This document shows, piece by piece, positions 25,692 through 35,107 of a stretch of DNA of 64,000 nt. A model generated the notes under the pieces. The model was not told the origin of the DNA. It did not search any database and was given only the letters and a program-made list of their open reading frames with translations. The stretch is taken from contig NZ_CP092473.1 in assembly GCF_014287515.2 (NCBI RefSeq), forward strand, positions 1,329,001-1,393,000, read 5' to 3'. Positions within the stretch are counted from its first letter, which is position 1. Each line of letters begins with the position of its first letter. The position numbers and the translations under genes are program-made. This stretch comes from Roseburia rectibacter. GTDB lineage: Bacteria; Bacillota; Clostridia; Lachnospirales; Lachnospiraceae.

Positions 25692-26918
25692 GTGAAAAGA
25701 AGAAAAAGACATACACTGCTTAAATGTATGATTTTAGCGGTGTTAGCAGGCGCAGTGATCCGATATACCGGAGTATTTCATGATTCTTTCACACCTCCGG
25801 GACAGATACAAAGCCAGGTTCATGTAGAACAGAAAAATGCAAAATCCAAAGCAGATTCCGGCACAATAGAGAAACATATAAAAGAGAGTCAGGAAACAGG
25901 TACGGAAAATGAAACACCGGAGGCAAAAGTATCGCATGGATATGCTTACGAAACTCTCTCAACGGAGCAGCAGACAGTCTATGATGAGATATATCGGATT
26001 ATTATGACACATGATTCAAAGGTTCCGGTAAGTACCTGTGACGAAAAGGTATTAGAGAAAGCATATCGTTCTGTCATAGCAGACCACGGGGGGATTTTCT
26101 GGGTATCCGGATATAACTATACGCAGTACACGATGGGGGAAAAGACGGTCAGTATAGATTTTTCGCCAAGCTATACAGTGGATCGTGATGAGCGTGATTC
26201 CTATCAGAGCCGGATCGATTCAGTGGTGGATTCCATATTAAAAAATGTGGATTCATCCTGGGGAGATTATGAAAAGGCAAAATATGTTTTCGAATATCTG
26301 GCTGGAAACATTGAGTATGAAATGGGAACGGAACAGAACCAGAACATTATCAGTGTCTTTTTAAATAAGAAAACAGTCTGTCAGGGGTATGCAAATGCCA
26401 CACAGTATCTGTTGTCTCTTTTAGGAATACGGACTGTTGTCGTGACGGGAACTGCGGAGGGAGATACGCATGCGTGGAATCTTGTGCAGCTTGATGGCGC
26501 ATATTATTTTATAGATACGACATGGGGAAATTCTTCTTATAATAATGGTGAGAGCGGTTTTGGATCTTTTATCAATTATAATTATTTCGGGGTGACTACG
26601 GCTGAGATCAGCAAGACACATCAGGCGGATGGCACATTGCTTTTGCCGGACTGTACGGCGACGGCAGATAATTACTATGTAAAAGAAGGAAAATATATCA
26701 CAGAATGGGAACCGGATGTGGTTGGACAGATTTATGGCGAGGCCTATCGCAATGGAGCTGTCACGGAGGAGATCCGTTTTTCGGACAGCTCTTTATATGA
26801 GCAGGCAAAAGCGTATCTCATCGATGAACAGCATATCCGTGATTACTGTGAGGGGATTACTGGATTATCCTATATTGAGGATCAGGATCAGAATGTACTG
26901 ATCCTGAAATTCTCTTAA
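25692..26918 (+). CDS. Membrane-anchored transglutaminase-like protein
   Basis: A 408-residue protein starting at GTG 25692 behind GGGGGAAG. A basic N-terminus and one hydrophobic helix (about residues 10-26) should anchor it outside the membrane. A charged linker rich in K/E/T follows to ~85, then a transglutaminase-like domain with the triad C230 (TVCQGYA), H260 (DTHAWN) and D275 (FIDTTWG). The spacing fits the TgpA/CYK3-like peptidase fold. Such surface proteins are thought to act on cell-wall or surface peptides. The substrate is unknown, and the C-terminal ~90 residues are unassigned. Confidence 0.87.
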   Translation: MKRRKRHTLLKCMILAVLAGAVIRYTGVFHDSFTPPGQIQSQVHVEQKNAKSKADSGTIEKHIKESQETGTENETPEAKVSHGYAYETLSTEQQTVYDEIYRIIMTHDSKVPVSTCDEKVLEKAYRSVIADHGGIFWVSGYNYTQYTMGEKTVSIDFSPSYTVDRDERDSYQSRIDSVVDSILKNVDSSWGDYEKAKYVFEYLAGNIEYEMGTEQNQNIISVFLNKKTVCQGYANATQYLLSLLGIRTVVVTGTAEGDTHAWNLVQLDGAYYFIDTTWGNSSYNNGESGFGSFINYNYFGVTTAEISKTHQADGTLLLPDCTATADNYYVKEGKYITEWEPDVVGQIYGEAYRNGAVTEEIRFSDSSLYEQAKAYLIDEQHIRDYCEGITGLSYIEDQDQNVLILKFS

Positions 26919-26992
26919 AACGTATGTCTGATAAAAAATATATAAAATATAATGAAAACCTCTATACAAAACAAAGTTTTTATGATACTGTT

Positions 26993-27013
26993 ATGTAGTA
27001 ATCAATACTACAT
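26993..27013. promoter_or_regulatory. Inverted repeat upstream of the DegV gene
   Basis: ATGTAGTA and TACTACAT form perfect 8-bp arms around ATCAA in the 164-base spacer before the DegV-family gene. It is a possible operator. No matching regulator is adjacent. Confidence 0.35.
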
Positions 27014-27082
27014 GTAATGGAAAGAAATAACATATAAAAAGTTATCAAATAACAAATTGCCGGGTTGTGGAGGTTATCTGAA

Positions 27083-27922
27083 ATGTATAAGATTGTGATT
27101 GACAGTTGTGGAGAACTGCCGGAAGATTTAAAAAAAGATGGACATTATCAGAATGTGTCATTGGAGTTAGAGGTAGATGGATATTGTATTCGCGATGATG
27201 AGACATTTGACCAGAAGGATTTCCTCCGCAGGGTTAAGGAAAGCGTTACCGGACCGAAATCTGCATGTCCGTCTCCGGATGAGTATATGAAATCATATGA
27301 AGGAGATGCGGATCATGTATATGTGGTAACTTTGTCCGGCAGACTGTCGGGATCTTATAACAGTGCCGAACTTGGAAAAAATCTGTTTGAAGAGGAGCAT
27401 CCGGGCGAGAAGAAGATCTATGTATTTAATTCCCGCTCTGCTTCCATAGGCGAAACATTGATCGGCATGAAAGTACAGGAGTGTGAAGAGGCAGGTATGA
27501 GTTTCGAGGAAGTTGTTGAGACGACAGAAAAATATATCAGCTCCATGAATACCTTTTTCGTGCTTGAAACATTAGAGACTCTGCGCAAGAATGGGCGCCT
27601 GACAAATCTTAAGACATTTATTGCAAATACATTAAATATCAAGCCGGTGATGGGATCTACCGAGGAGGGATCGATCTGTCAGCTTGGCCAGGCGCGTGGC
27701 ATGAACAAAGCACTGGATAAGATGATTCAGAATGTGATTGCAAAGACAAAAAACTGTGAGAACAGAGTGCTTGCGATCTCACACTGTAATTGTCCGGAAC
27801 GTGCCAGAGCAGTAAAAGAAAAATTAGAAAAGTTGGCAAAGTTCAAAAAAATCATTATTACGGATACGGCGGGCGTCAGCACGATGTATGCCAATGACGG
27901 CGGTGTCATTATCGCAGTTTAA
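27083..27922 (+). CDS. DegV family fatty-acid-binding protein
   Basis: A 279-residue two-domain DegV protein. The ATG at 27083 follows GGAGGT; the frame extension to 27065 would start at TTG. The N-terminal EDD fold opens with IVIDSCGELPEDL (usual form DSTSDLP), and a ligand-binding serine region lies at VVTLSGRLSGSYNSA; FVLETLETLRKNGRL is the C-domain signature. DegV/FakB proteins bind a fatty acid for the kinase FakA, but many clostridial copies stand alone, as here. FolC follows after 20 bases, probably by shared transcription rather than shared pathway. Confidence 0.92.
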   Translation: MYKIVIDSCGELPEDLKKDGHYQNVSLELEVDGYCIRDDETFDQKDFLRRVKESVTGPKSACPSPDEYMKSYEGDADHVYVVTLSGRLSGSYNSAELGKNLFEEEHPGEKKIYVFNSRSASIGETLIGMKVQECEEAGMSFEEVVETTEKYISSMNTFFVLETLETLRKNGRLTNLKTFIANTLNIKPVMGSTEEGSICQLGQARGMNKALDKMIQNVIAKTKNCENRVLAISHCNCPERARAVKEKLEKLAKFKKIIITDTAGVSTMYANDGGVIIAV

Positions 27923-27942
27923 TATAGAAAAAGGACAGTATT

Positions 27943-29250
27943 ATGAAAGAACTGACATATGAGGAAGTATTAGACCAGATTGAACATCAGAGACGGTTTG
28001 GCAACCGTCCGGGGGCAGAGATATCTGCACTGATGCTTGAAAAGTTAGGCAGACCACAGCAGAATATGAGTGTGATCCATATAGCGGGGACGAACGGAAA
28101 AGGTTCCGTCTCTGCTTTTTTGTGCTCAATTTTAAAGGAAGCAGGAATCCGTACAGGGATGTTCACATCACCACATCTGGTTGATTTCAGGGAACGGATC
28201 TGTGTGGATGGACAGATGATATCCCATGAGAAAGTGACACGACTTGGGAATATGCTGCTGGGGGAAGAGTTTGGGGCAGCTTTGACTATGTTTGATTACT
28301 GTCTTGCGATAGCACTGCTTTATTATAAGGAAGAACAGTGTCAGGCAGCTGTGATAGAGACCGGACTTGGAGGAAGATTAGACTCGACGAATGCAATCGG
28401 TGTACCGGAGGTTACGGTTATCACGAAGATCGGATATGATCACATGGCGATTTTAGGCGATACTTTAGATAAAATTGCGGCGGAGAAAGCAGGTATTATA
28501 AAAAAGGGTACAAAACTGGTATTAGAAAGCCAGAAGCAGGAAGCGATGCAGATCCTGCTTGAAACGGCAGAAAAAGAGAAAATTACAGAGATAAGGATCG
28601 CGGATATCCATGATGTGACAGACTGCCGCTATGAAAATGGCAGACAATATTTTTCCTGTAAAAATTATAAAGATCTTGAGATGTCAATGCTTGGTGTGCA
28701 TCAGTATGAAAATGCACTTGCAGCGATTCAGGCAGCAGAAATTTTTTTGAAAAACAGGGGAATTTCAGAAGAAAAAGCAGAATATTATATCAGGGAAGGA
28801 ATCAGAAAGACAAGATGGGAAGGCCGGATGGAGATTCTTGGCAAAGATCCGTTTTTCATGGTGGATGGTGCACATAATAGCAACGGAGTGGCAGCACTGG
28901 CAAAAAGTCTTCGTACCTTGTTTCCGGAAGAGAAGTTTCATTTTATCATGGGAGTTATGGCAGACAAGGATTATGAGGAGATGATTGAAGAATTACTTCC
29001 ACTTGCTCTTGATTTTAAGACGGTAACAGTCGAGTCAGAGAGAGCACTTGCTGCGAAGGAGTTATCGGAGAAAATCAGAAAAAAGGGAATCTGTGAGGCG
29101 GGTCTATTAAGATCTTTTGATGAACTGATGCCGGATCGTCTGGATGCGGCACATAAAACGATTGCATTCGGATCTTTGTATTTTGTTGGGGAGATCAAAA
29201 AATATTTCCGAGATGTGACAAAAATAACAAAAAATTTACAAATTTACTAA
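27943..29250 (+). CDS. folC: Folylpolyglutamate synthase / dihydrofolate synthase
   Basis: A 435-residue Mur-ligase-fold enzyme adding glutamates to folates. The ATP loop is HIAGTNGKGSVSAFL (residues ~46-58), followed by the folate-contact motif GMFTSPHLVDFRERI. The central-domain catalytic region is VTVITKIGYDHMAILGDTLDKIAAEKAGIIK, with the conserved lysine in AGIIK, and the C-domain has DGAHNSNG. It is cytoplasmic, with length and motif order normal. It follows the DegV gene closely and is followed by an AT-rich spacer with a promoter for the MBOAT gene. Confidence 0.94.
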   Translation: MKELTYEEVLDQIEHQRRFGNRPGAEISALMLEKLGRPQQNMSVIHIAGTNGKGSVSAFLCSILKEAGIRTGMFTSPHLVDFRERICVDGQMISHEKVTRLGNMLLGEEFGAALTMFDYCLAIALLYYKEEQCQAAVIETGLGGRLDSTNAIGVPEVTVITKIGYDHMAILGDTLDKIAAEKAGIIKKGTKLVLESQKQEAMQILLETAEKEKITEIRIADIHDVTDCRYENGRQYFSCKNYKDLEMSMLGVHQYENALAAIQAAEIFLKNRGISEEKAEYYIREGIRKTRWEGRMEILGKDPFFMVDGAHNSNGVAALAKSLRTLFPEEKFHFIMGVMADKDYEEMIEELLPLALDFKTVTVESERALAAKELSEKIRKKGICEAGLLRSFDELMPDRLDAAHKTIAFGSLYFVGEIKKYFRDVTKITKNLQIY

Positions 29251-29287
29251 CTTTGCTTAATAGGTGATTATCAGACATTTTTTTGGC

Positions 29288-29293
29288 TATAAT
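29288..29293 (+). promoter_or_regulatory. Candidate -10 of the MBOAT/SGNH operon
   Basis: A perfect TATAAT lies 45 bases before the MBOAT start. The -35 is weak (TGATTA at 17-base spacing). Confidence 0.4.
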
Positions 29294-29337
29294 AGTTGTT
29301 GTTAAAAAAATAATGTGGATTAGAAAGAGCCGATAAG

Positions 29338-30687
29338 ATGGTATTTAGCAGTTTTGAATTTTTATTCCGGTTTTTACCGTTTTTTTTACTGATATATTAT
29401 GTGACACCGAAAAAATGGAAAAATGCGGTGTTGTTTGCAGGGAGCATTTTATTTTATACAACAGGTGAGGCAGAATATGTAGTGCTTTTGCTTGCCTCTG
29501 TGGTGATCAATTATATTCTGGGAAGATTCATGTACCGGGATACTTATGAGGGAAGAGGAAAAAAACAACTGATTCTGTTGATCATGGCACTGTGCTATGA
29601 TTTTGGTGTTCTGTTCCTTTTTAAGTATAGTGGACTCATGGATAAACTGCCGCTTGGCATCAGTTTTTATACGTTTCAGATCGCCGCCTATATCATCGAT
29701 GTTTACCGGGGAAAAGTGCCGGTTGAAAAATCATTTATCCGTCTCGGAACGTATCTGATGATGTTTCCGCAGCTGATCGCCGGACCGATCATCAATTATT
29801 CAGAAGTCCGTATGGCTTTATGCAGCAGGACTGTTACTATAGAACAGTTTGAATCAGGATTAAAAACACTGATACTGGGACTTGGAGCAAAAGTGATCGT
29901 TGCAGACCGTATCGGGCTTTTGTGGAATAATATACAGTCAATCGGTTTTGAAAGTATTTCAACGCCATTAGCATGGATGGGGGCGTTTGCATACTCCCTA
30001 GAGCTGTATTTTGATTTTTCAGGATATTCTTTGATGGCATTGGGACTTGGGCAGATGCTGGGATTTGAATTTCCCAAAAACTTTAAACATCCTTATATTT
30101 CAAAATCGGTATCAGAATTCTGGAGAAGATGGCATATTACGCTGGGACGCTGGTTTAAGGAATATGTCTATATTCCGTTAGTTGGCAACAGGAAAGGAAA
30201 GGCGCGTACGATATTTAATTTATTTGTGGTATGGAGTCTGACTGCCATCTGGCATGGTGCAGAAGGACATTTCCTGATCTGGGGAGCGTCTCTGCTCGTA
30301 CTGCTTGCTATAGAAAAAGTGTTTTTATTACAGTTTCTGGAGAAGAGTAAAATACTTTCCCATATATATCTGGTACTTGTAGTGCCGCTTACCTGGGTTG
30401 CATTTGCTATTGCGGATGTAGGACAGCTTGGAATTTATTATGCAAGAATGTTCCCGTTTTTTGGCGTGGGAGAGGCAATAAAGCAGATGGATTTTATAAA
30501 GTATCTGATGGATTACGGACCACTGTTTCTGATCGGGATTATTTTTTCTACTCCATATCCGGCAGCTTTCTACAAAGTGGTCGAGAAAAAGTGGCTGGGA
30601 AGTTTGTCGGTGATCGTGGTATTGGTTTTAAGCCTTTATTATATGGCTGTTTCTACAAATAATCCATTTTTGTATTTTAATTTTTAG
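29338..30687 (+). CDS. MBOAT O-acyltransferase (AlgI/DltB-like), first copy
   Basis: A 449-residue membrane-bound O-acyltransferase with ~10 helices. Signatures are LPLGISFYTFQIAAYIIDVYRG, LMMFPQLIAGPI, the SEFWRRWHITLGRWFKEYVYIPLVG block and the catalytic-histidine region AIWHGAEGHFLIWG. This family moves acyl (often acetyl) groups across the membrane to extracellular polymers. The next gene encodes an SGNH-type protein that would complete the transfer, as in AlgI/AlgJ or PatA/PatB pairs. A second MBOAT module is at 55941. The polymer is unknown. Confidence 0.92.
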   Translation: MVFSSFEFLFRFLPFFLLIYYVTPKKWKNAVLFAGSILFYTTGEAEYVVLLLASVVINYILGRFMYRDTYEGRGKKQLILLIMALCYDFGVLFLFKYSGLMDKLPLGISFYTFQIAAYIIDVYRGKVPVEKSFIRLGTYLMMFPQLIAGPIINYSEVRMALCSRTVTIEQFESGLKTLILGLGAKVIVADRIGLLWNNIQSIGFESISTPLAWMGAFAYSLELYFDFSGYSLMALGLGQMLGFEFPKNFKHPYISKSVSEFWRRWHITLGRWFKEYVYIPLVGNRKGKARTIFNLFVVWSLTAIWHGAEGHFLIWGASLLVLLAIEKVFLLQFLEKSKILSHIYLVLVVPLTWVAFAIADVGQLGIYYARMFPFFGVGEAIKQMDFIKYLMDYGPLFLIGIIFSTPYPAAFYKVVEKKWLGSLSVIVVLVLSLYYMAVSTNNPFLYFNF

Positions 30688-30692
30688 GACTG

Positions 30693-31610
30693 GTGATTAG
30701 TGTGAAGAAAATAATGAAATGTCAGGTCGCAGTCTTTTTGATCGTCGGATGGGTGATCCTTTCACTGATCGGTTATTTAAAAAAAGACGGGATCTATAAA
30801 AATTATTCCATCAATATTAAAAAAACTCCATATTTTGTATTGGTGTTAGATGGAATTCATGATAAAATTTATCCTTGGAGTAAGGAAACGCCGGACGAAT
30901 ACAGACCGCAGCAGGAAGAGAATGTTGCGGCTACAGAAGTGACAGAACAAGAGGAGACCATACAGCGGACGGAAACTGTGGAGCAGGATACTGAGACGGC
31001 GGTTCTAGAACAAAAGAAGTTTATACAGGTGGATGACAGTTATTTTGATGATGCAGTTTTTATTGGCGATTCGAGAACGGTAGGTCTGCATGATTATGGC
31101 GGATTGGATCATGCAGATTTTTATGCGACCGTAGGCATGAATATCTATGATCTGTGGAAAGATGCATTCTGTAATGTCAATGGGCAAAAGGTAACATTAG
31201 AGGAAGCATTAAAGGCTAAACAGTATAAAAAAGTGTATTTTCAGATTGGTATTAATGAAATGGGACGCGGAACGCTTGACGGGTTTATGAATGAGTATCA
31301 GAATACAGTCGAAAAATTCAAAACCCTGCAGCCGGATGCGATCATTTATGTGCAGGCGATCATGCATGTGACCAGCAAAAAATCCGATTCAGACCCGATT
31401 TTTAATAATCCGGGTATTGATGCGAGAAATCAGCGCATACAGCAGCTTGCAGATGGTGTCCGTGTGTTTTATATTGATGTCAATGAAGTAGTATGTGATG
31501 ATCAGGGCGGATTAAAGCAGGAGCTTACGTTTGATAATCTGCATCTGTATGGATCAAAATATAATATCTGGGTAGATTTCTTAAAGACAAAAGGAATTGA
31601 AACAGAGTGA
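30693..31610 (+). CDS. Membrane-anchored SGNH/GDSL-type acyltransferase or esterase
   Basis: A 305-residue protein with GTG start at 30693 (second GTG at 30702). An N-terminal helix at ~8-28 anchors it; a Glu/Thr-rich linker (~75-108) leads to an SGNH domain on the outer side. Block I is FIGDSRTVG with the nucleophile Ser, the oxyanion Asn is in GINEMG, and the C-terminal catalytic pair is DNLHLYG (D..H). It directly follows an MBOAT gene, so it probably accepts the acyl group exported by MBOAT and places it on a surface glycan. The stop overlaps the start of a broken kinase fragment. Confidence 0.85.
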   Translation: MISVKKIMKCQVAVFLIVGWVILSLIGYLKKDGIYKNYSINIKKTPYFVLVLDGIHDKIYPWSKETPDEYRPQQEENVAATEVTEQEETIQRTETVEQDTETAVLEQKKFIQVDDSYFDDAVFIGDSRTVGLHDYGGLDHADFYATVGMNIYDLWKDAFCNVNGQKVTLEEALKAKQYKKVYFQIGINEMGRGTLDGFMNEYQNTVEKFKTLQPDAIIYVQAIMHVTSKKSDSDPIFNNPGIDARNQRIQQLADGVRVFYIDVNEVVCDDQGGLKQELTFDNLHLYGSKYNIWVDFLKTKGIETE

Positions 31611-31855
31611 TAAAGTTGTATGAAAATCATAAGGAAAAATTGAATAAATTTTTGAAAGCGGATGTGCTGGCAGAATGCAGGTCCCAGGTAGATTATGAGA
31701 ACAGAGTTGTGCTCTGCGTCTTAAATATTGCCATGGTATGCCTGTCTTTTTTGCTGGCATTTCCGTTCAAGGATGTCTGCATATGCAAAAAAAGTATATC
31801 TGACAGAAGAACAGAATCAGAGATTATCGCCGGAGGGGCTGCTTGCTTCTTTTAG
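31607..31855 (+). pseudogene. N-terminal fragment of a hybrid histidine kinase (frame-disrupted)
   Basis: This GTG-started frame of 82 codons encodes an amphipathic start and one membrane helix (VVLCVLNIAMVCLSFLLAF), then loses sense and stops. The kinase body continues in another frame from ~31773. Reading this frame with one base fewer in the A7 run at 31788-31794 would join it to KKVYLTEEQ of the kinase. The remaining helices and part of the sensor expected for such kinases are also missing, so an internal deletion is likely besides the frameshift. Confidence 0.55.
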
Positions 31856-33335
31856 GGAAGGAATCAACAGCCTTTCTGAGGAATATGTTGCCCAGTTTTA
31901 TAACGGGAGATATGTATGGGTAAGAGTGGAGGTAAATCTTTTACAGAAACCCGGAAACGGTGAGATCATGGCGTTTATCTATAATCATGATGTGACCAGA
32001 GAGAGTAAATTAAAGCAGATATTAGAATGTATCATGACATTTGGTTATGATGAAATTTATACGGTGGATGAATACAGCGGACAGATGGACGAGAATGAAC
32101 AGACCGGTATACTTCTTTTAATGCTGTCCGATGTTGAGGATATTGTGAAAGAAGAAAAAGAAAAGCAGGAACAGCTTGCAAAAGCGCTGGCGATGGCGGA
32201 GGCTGCGAATGAAGCAAAAACAAATTTTCTGGCTGGAATGAGTCATGAGATCCGGACACCTATGAATGCGATTATTGGTTTAAATTCCATGATCCGGTCG
32301 TCAATTGATGACAGAAACCAGGTGCTTGATTACACGGAAAAACTTGATTCGGCATCCAGATATCTTCTGGCATTGCTGAATGATATCCTCGATATGTCAC
32401 GGATCGAGAGTGGAAATATGAAGCTGGCTGTCCGGGCATTTTCCGGGGATAAGTTCTGGGATAATGTCAATATGTTAGCGAAAACACAGGCACTTATGGC
32501 AGGTGTTGGCTATTCTTTTGACAGAGAACGGAAAATATCGGAAGTATATATCGGAGATGCCACAAGGTTAGAACAGATCATGATAAATCTGATCAACAAT
32601 GCGGTAAAATTTACACCGGAAGGTGGAAGTGTTGATGTAGCTGTTACAGAGCAGGAAGTGAATGAAAGAGTACAGCTTACAACAGTTGTCTCTGATAACG
32701 GAATTGGTATTGCAAAGGATTTTCTGCCAAAGGTATTTGATATTTTTACACAGCAGCATGAAGAAAATACAAGTGTTTATGGAGGAAGCGGACTGGGACT
32801 TTCTATTGCGCACAATTATGCAAGGATGATGGATGGTGATATTACCGTACAGAGTACGGAAGGAGAAGGTACTGTGTTTACCGTGACCGTAAAACTTGAT
32901 TTTGACCGTCGGAAAAAAGAGCGGAAAGAAAAAACAGAGGATATCAGTTTTGCGGGAAAGAGAATACTGCTTGTTGAGGATCATCCGCTCAATGTCATTG
33001 TGGCAAAGGGACTTTTGGAAAAGAAACAGTTTGAAGTCGTTACGGCAGAAAATGGCAGAAAGGCAGTGGAACTTGTGGAAAATTTCCCGGAATATTATTT
33101 TGATGCAGTACTGATGGATATCCGGATGCCGGTTTTAGATGGAATCGGGGCAGCCAGAGAGCTCCGTGCTTTAGACAGAGAAGATGTAAAAGACCTTCCA
33201 ATCATCGCGATGACGGCAAATGCCGGTGAGGAGGACAGAAAACAGACGAGGGAAGCCGGGATGAATGAGCATCTGGCAAAACCGATCGATCCGAAACTCT
33301 TGTATGCGACACTACAGAAATTTATTTTGTCATAA
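31773..33335 (+). CDS. Hybrid sensor histidine kinase/response regulator, 5'-damaged
   Basis: About 520 residues: a partial PAS-like segment (YNGRYVWVRVEVNLLQK...IMAFIYNHDVT), a short coiled coil, then HisKA with the H box FLAGMSHEIRTPMNAI. The HATPase has N box LINNAVKFTPEG and G boxes DNGIGIAKD and YGGSGLGLSIA, and a C-terminal receiver has its phospho-Asp in AVLMDIRMPVLDG. Catalytic parts look intact. No membrane anchor is in this frame; the likely original N-terminus is the fragment at 31607. Start uncertain: ATG 31773 and TTG 31728 both lack a ribosome site. It may be a decaying gene or make a soluble kinase. Confidence 0.7.
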   Translation: MSAYAKKVYLTEEQNQRLSPEGLLASFREGINSLSEEYVAQFYNGRYVWVRVEVNLLQKPGNGEIMAFIYNHDVTRESKLKQILECIMTFGYDEIYTVDEYSGQMDENEQTGILLLMLSDVEDIVKEEKEKQEQLAKALAMAEAANEAKTNFLAGMSHEIRTPMNAIIGLNSMIRSSIDDRNQVLDYTEKLDSASRYLLALLNDILDMSRIESGNMKLAVRAFSGDKFWDNVNMLAKTQALMAGVGYSFDRERKISEVYIGDATRLEQIMINLINNAVKFTPEGGSVDVAVTEQEVNERVQLTTVVSDNGIGIAKDFLPKVFDIFTQQHEENTSVYGGSGLGLSIAHNYARMMDGDITVQSTEGEGTVFTVTVKLDFDRRKKERKEKTEDISFAGKRILLVEDHPLNVIVAKGLLEKKQFEVVTAENGRKAVELVENFPEYYFDAVLMDIRMPVLDGIGAARELRALDREDVKDLPIIAMTANAGEEDRKQTREAGMNEHLAKPIDPKLLYATLQKFILS

Positions 33336-34730
<1,395 letters not shown>

Positions 34731-34731
34731 G

Positions 34732-34760
34732 TTGAAAAAACAAAACGTCTATGTTACAAT
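34732..34760 (+). promoter_or_regulatory. Promoter of secG and downstream genes
   Basis: TTGAAA (34732-34737), 17-base spacer, TACAAT (34755-34760), starting two bases after the eno stop. Confidence 0.75.
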
Positions 34761-34799
34761 GACTAAAGTTGTGAGTTTGTAACCTAGGAGGGAACGATC

Positions 34800-35039
34800 G
34801 TGGCAGTTGTAAAAACAATTTTGACTGTAGTTTTTATTATAATCAGTGTAGCATTGACAGTTATCATCTTAATGCAGGAAAGTAAATCCGCAGGACTTGG
34901 AGCAATCGCAGGTGCAGCAGACACATACTGGGGCAAGAACAAGGGACGTTCCATGGAAGGTATGTTAGTAAAGCTGACAAGACTTTTTGTTATCTTATTT
35001 ATCGTGATTGCAGCGGTATTAAATATGAGTATTTTTTAA
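34800..35039 (+). CDS. secG: Preprotein translocase subunit SecG
   Basis: A 79-residue two-helix membrane protein starting at GTG 34800 behind TAGGAGGG. Helix 1 is ILTVVFIIISVALTVIILMQ, followed by the conserved loop ESKSAGLGAIAGAADTYWGKNKGRS and helix 2 LFVILFIVIAAVLNMSI. SecG assists SecYE/SecA in protein export. The order secG-rnr-smpB-ssrA is common in Firmicutes. A terminator with a T7 run follows, so downstream rnr may depend on read-through. Confidence 0.96.
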   Translation: MAVVKTILTVVFIIISVALTVIILMQESKSAGLGAIAGAADTYWGKNKGRSMEGMLVKLTRLFVILFIVIAAVLNMSIF

Positions 35040-35048
35040 GATGAATCG

Positions 35049-35091
35049 ATGGCTGTCGCAGGTGCGGCAGTCATTTTTTTGATTCATAGGA
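35049..35091 (+). terminator. Terminator after secG carrying a half-copy of the 6997 repeat arm
   Basis: TGGCTGTCGCA pairs with TGCGGCAGTCA (with wobble) and is followed by T7. The T-run continues into TTTTTTGATTCATAGGA (35075-35091), identical to the left arm of the element at 6997-7013. ATGAATC at 35041-35047 is complementary to its GATTCAT. Confidence 0.65.
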
Positions 35092-35107
35092 AAAAGGACA
35101 GGGGTTT

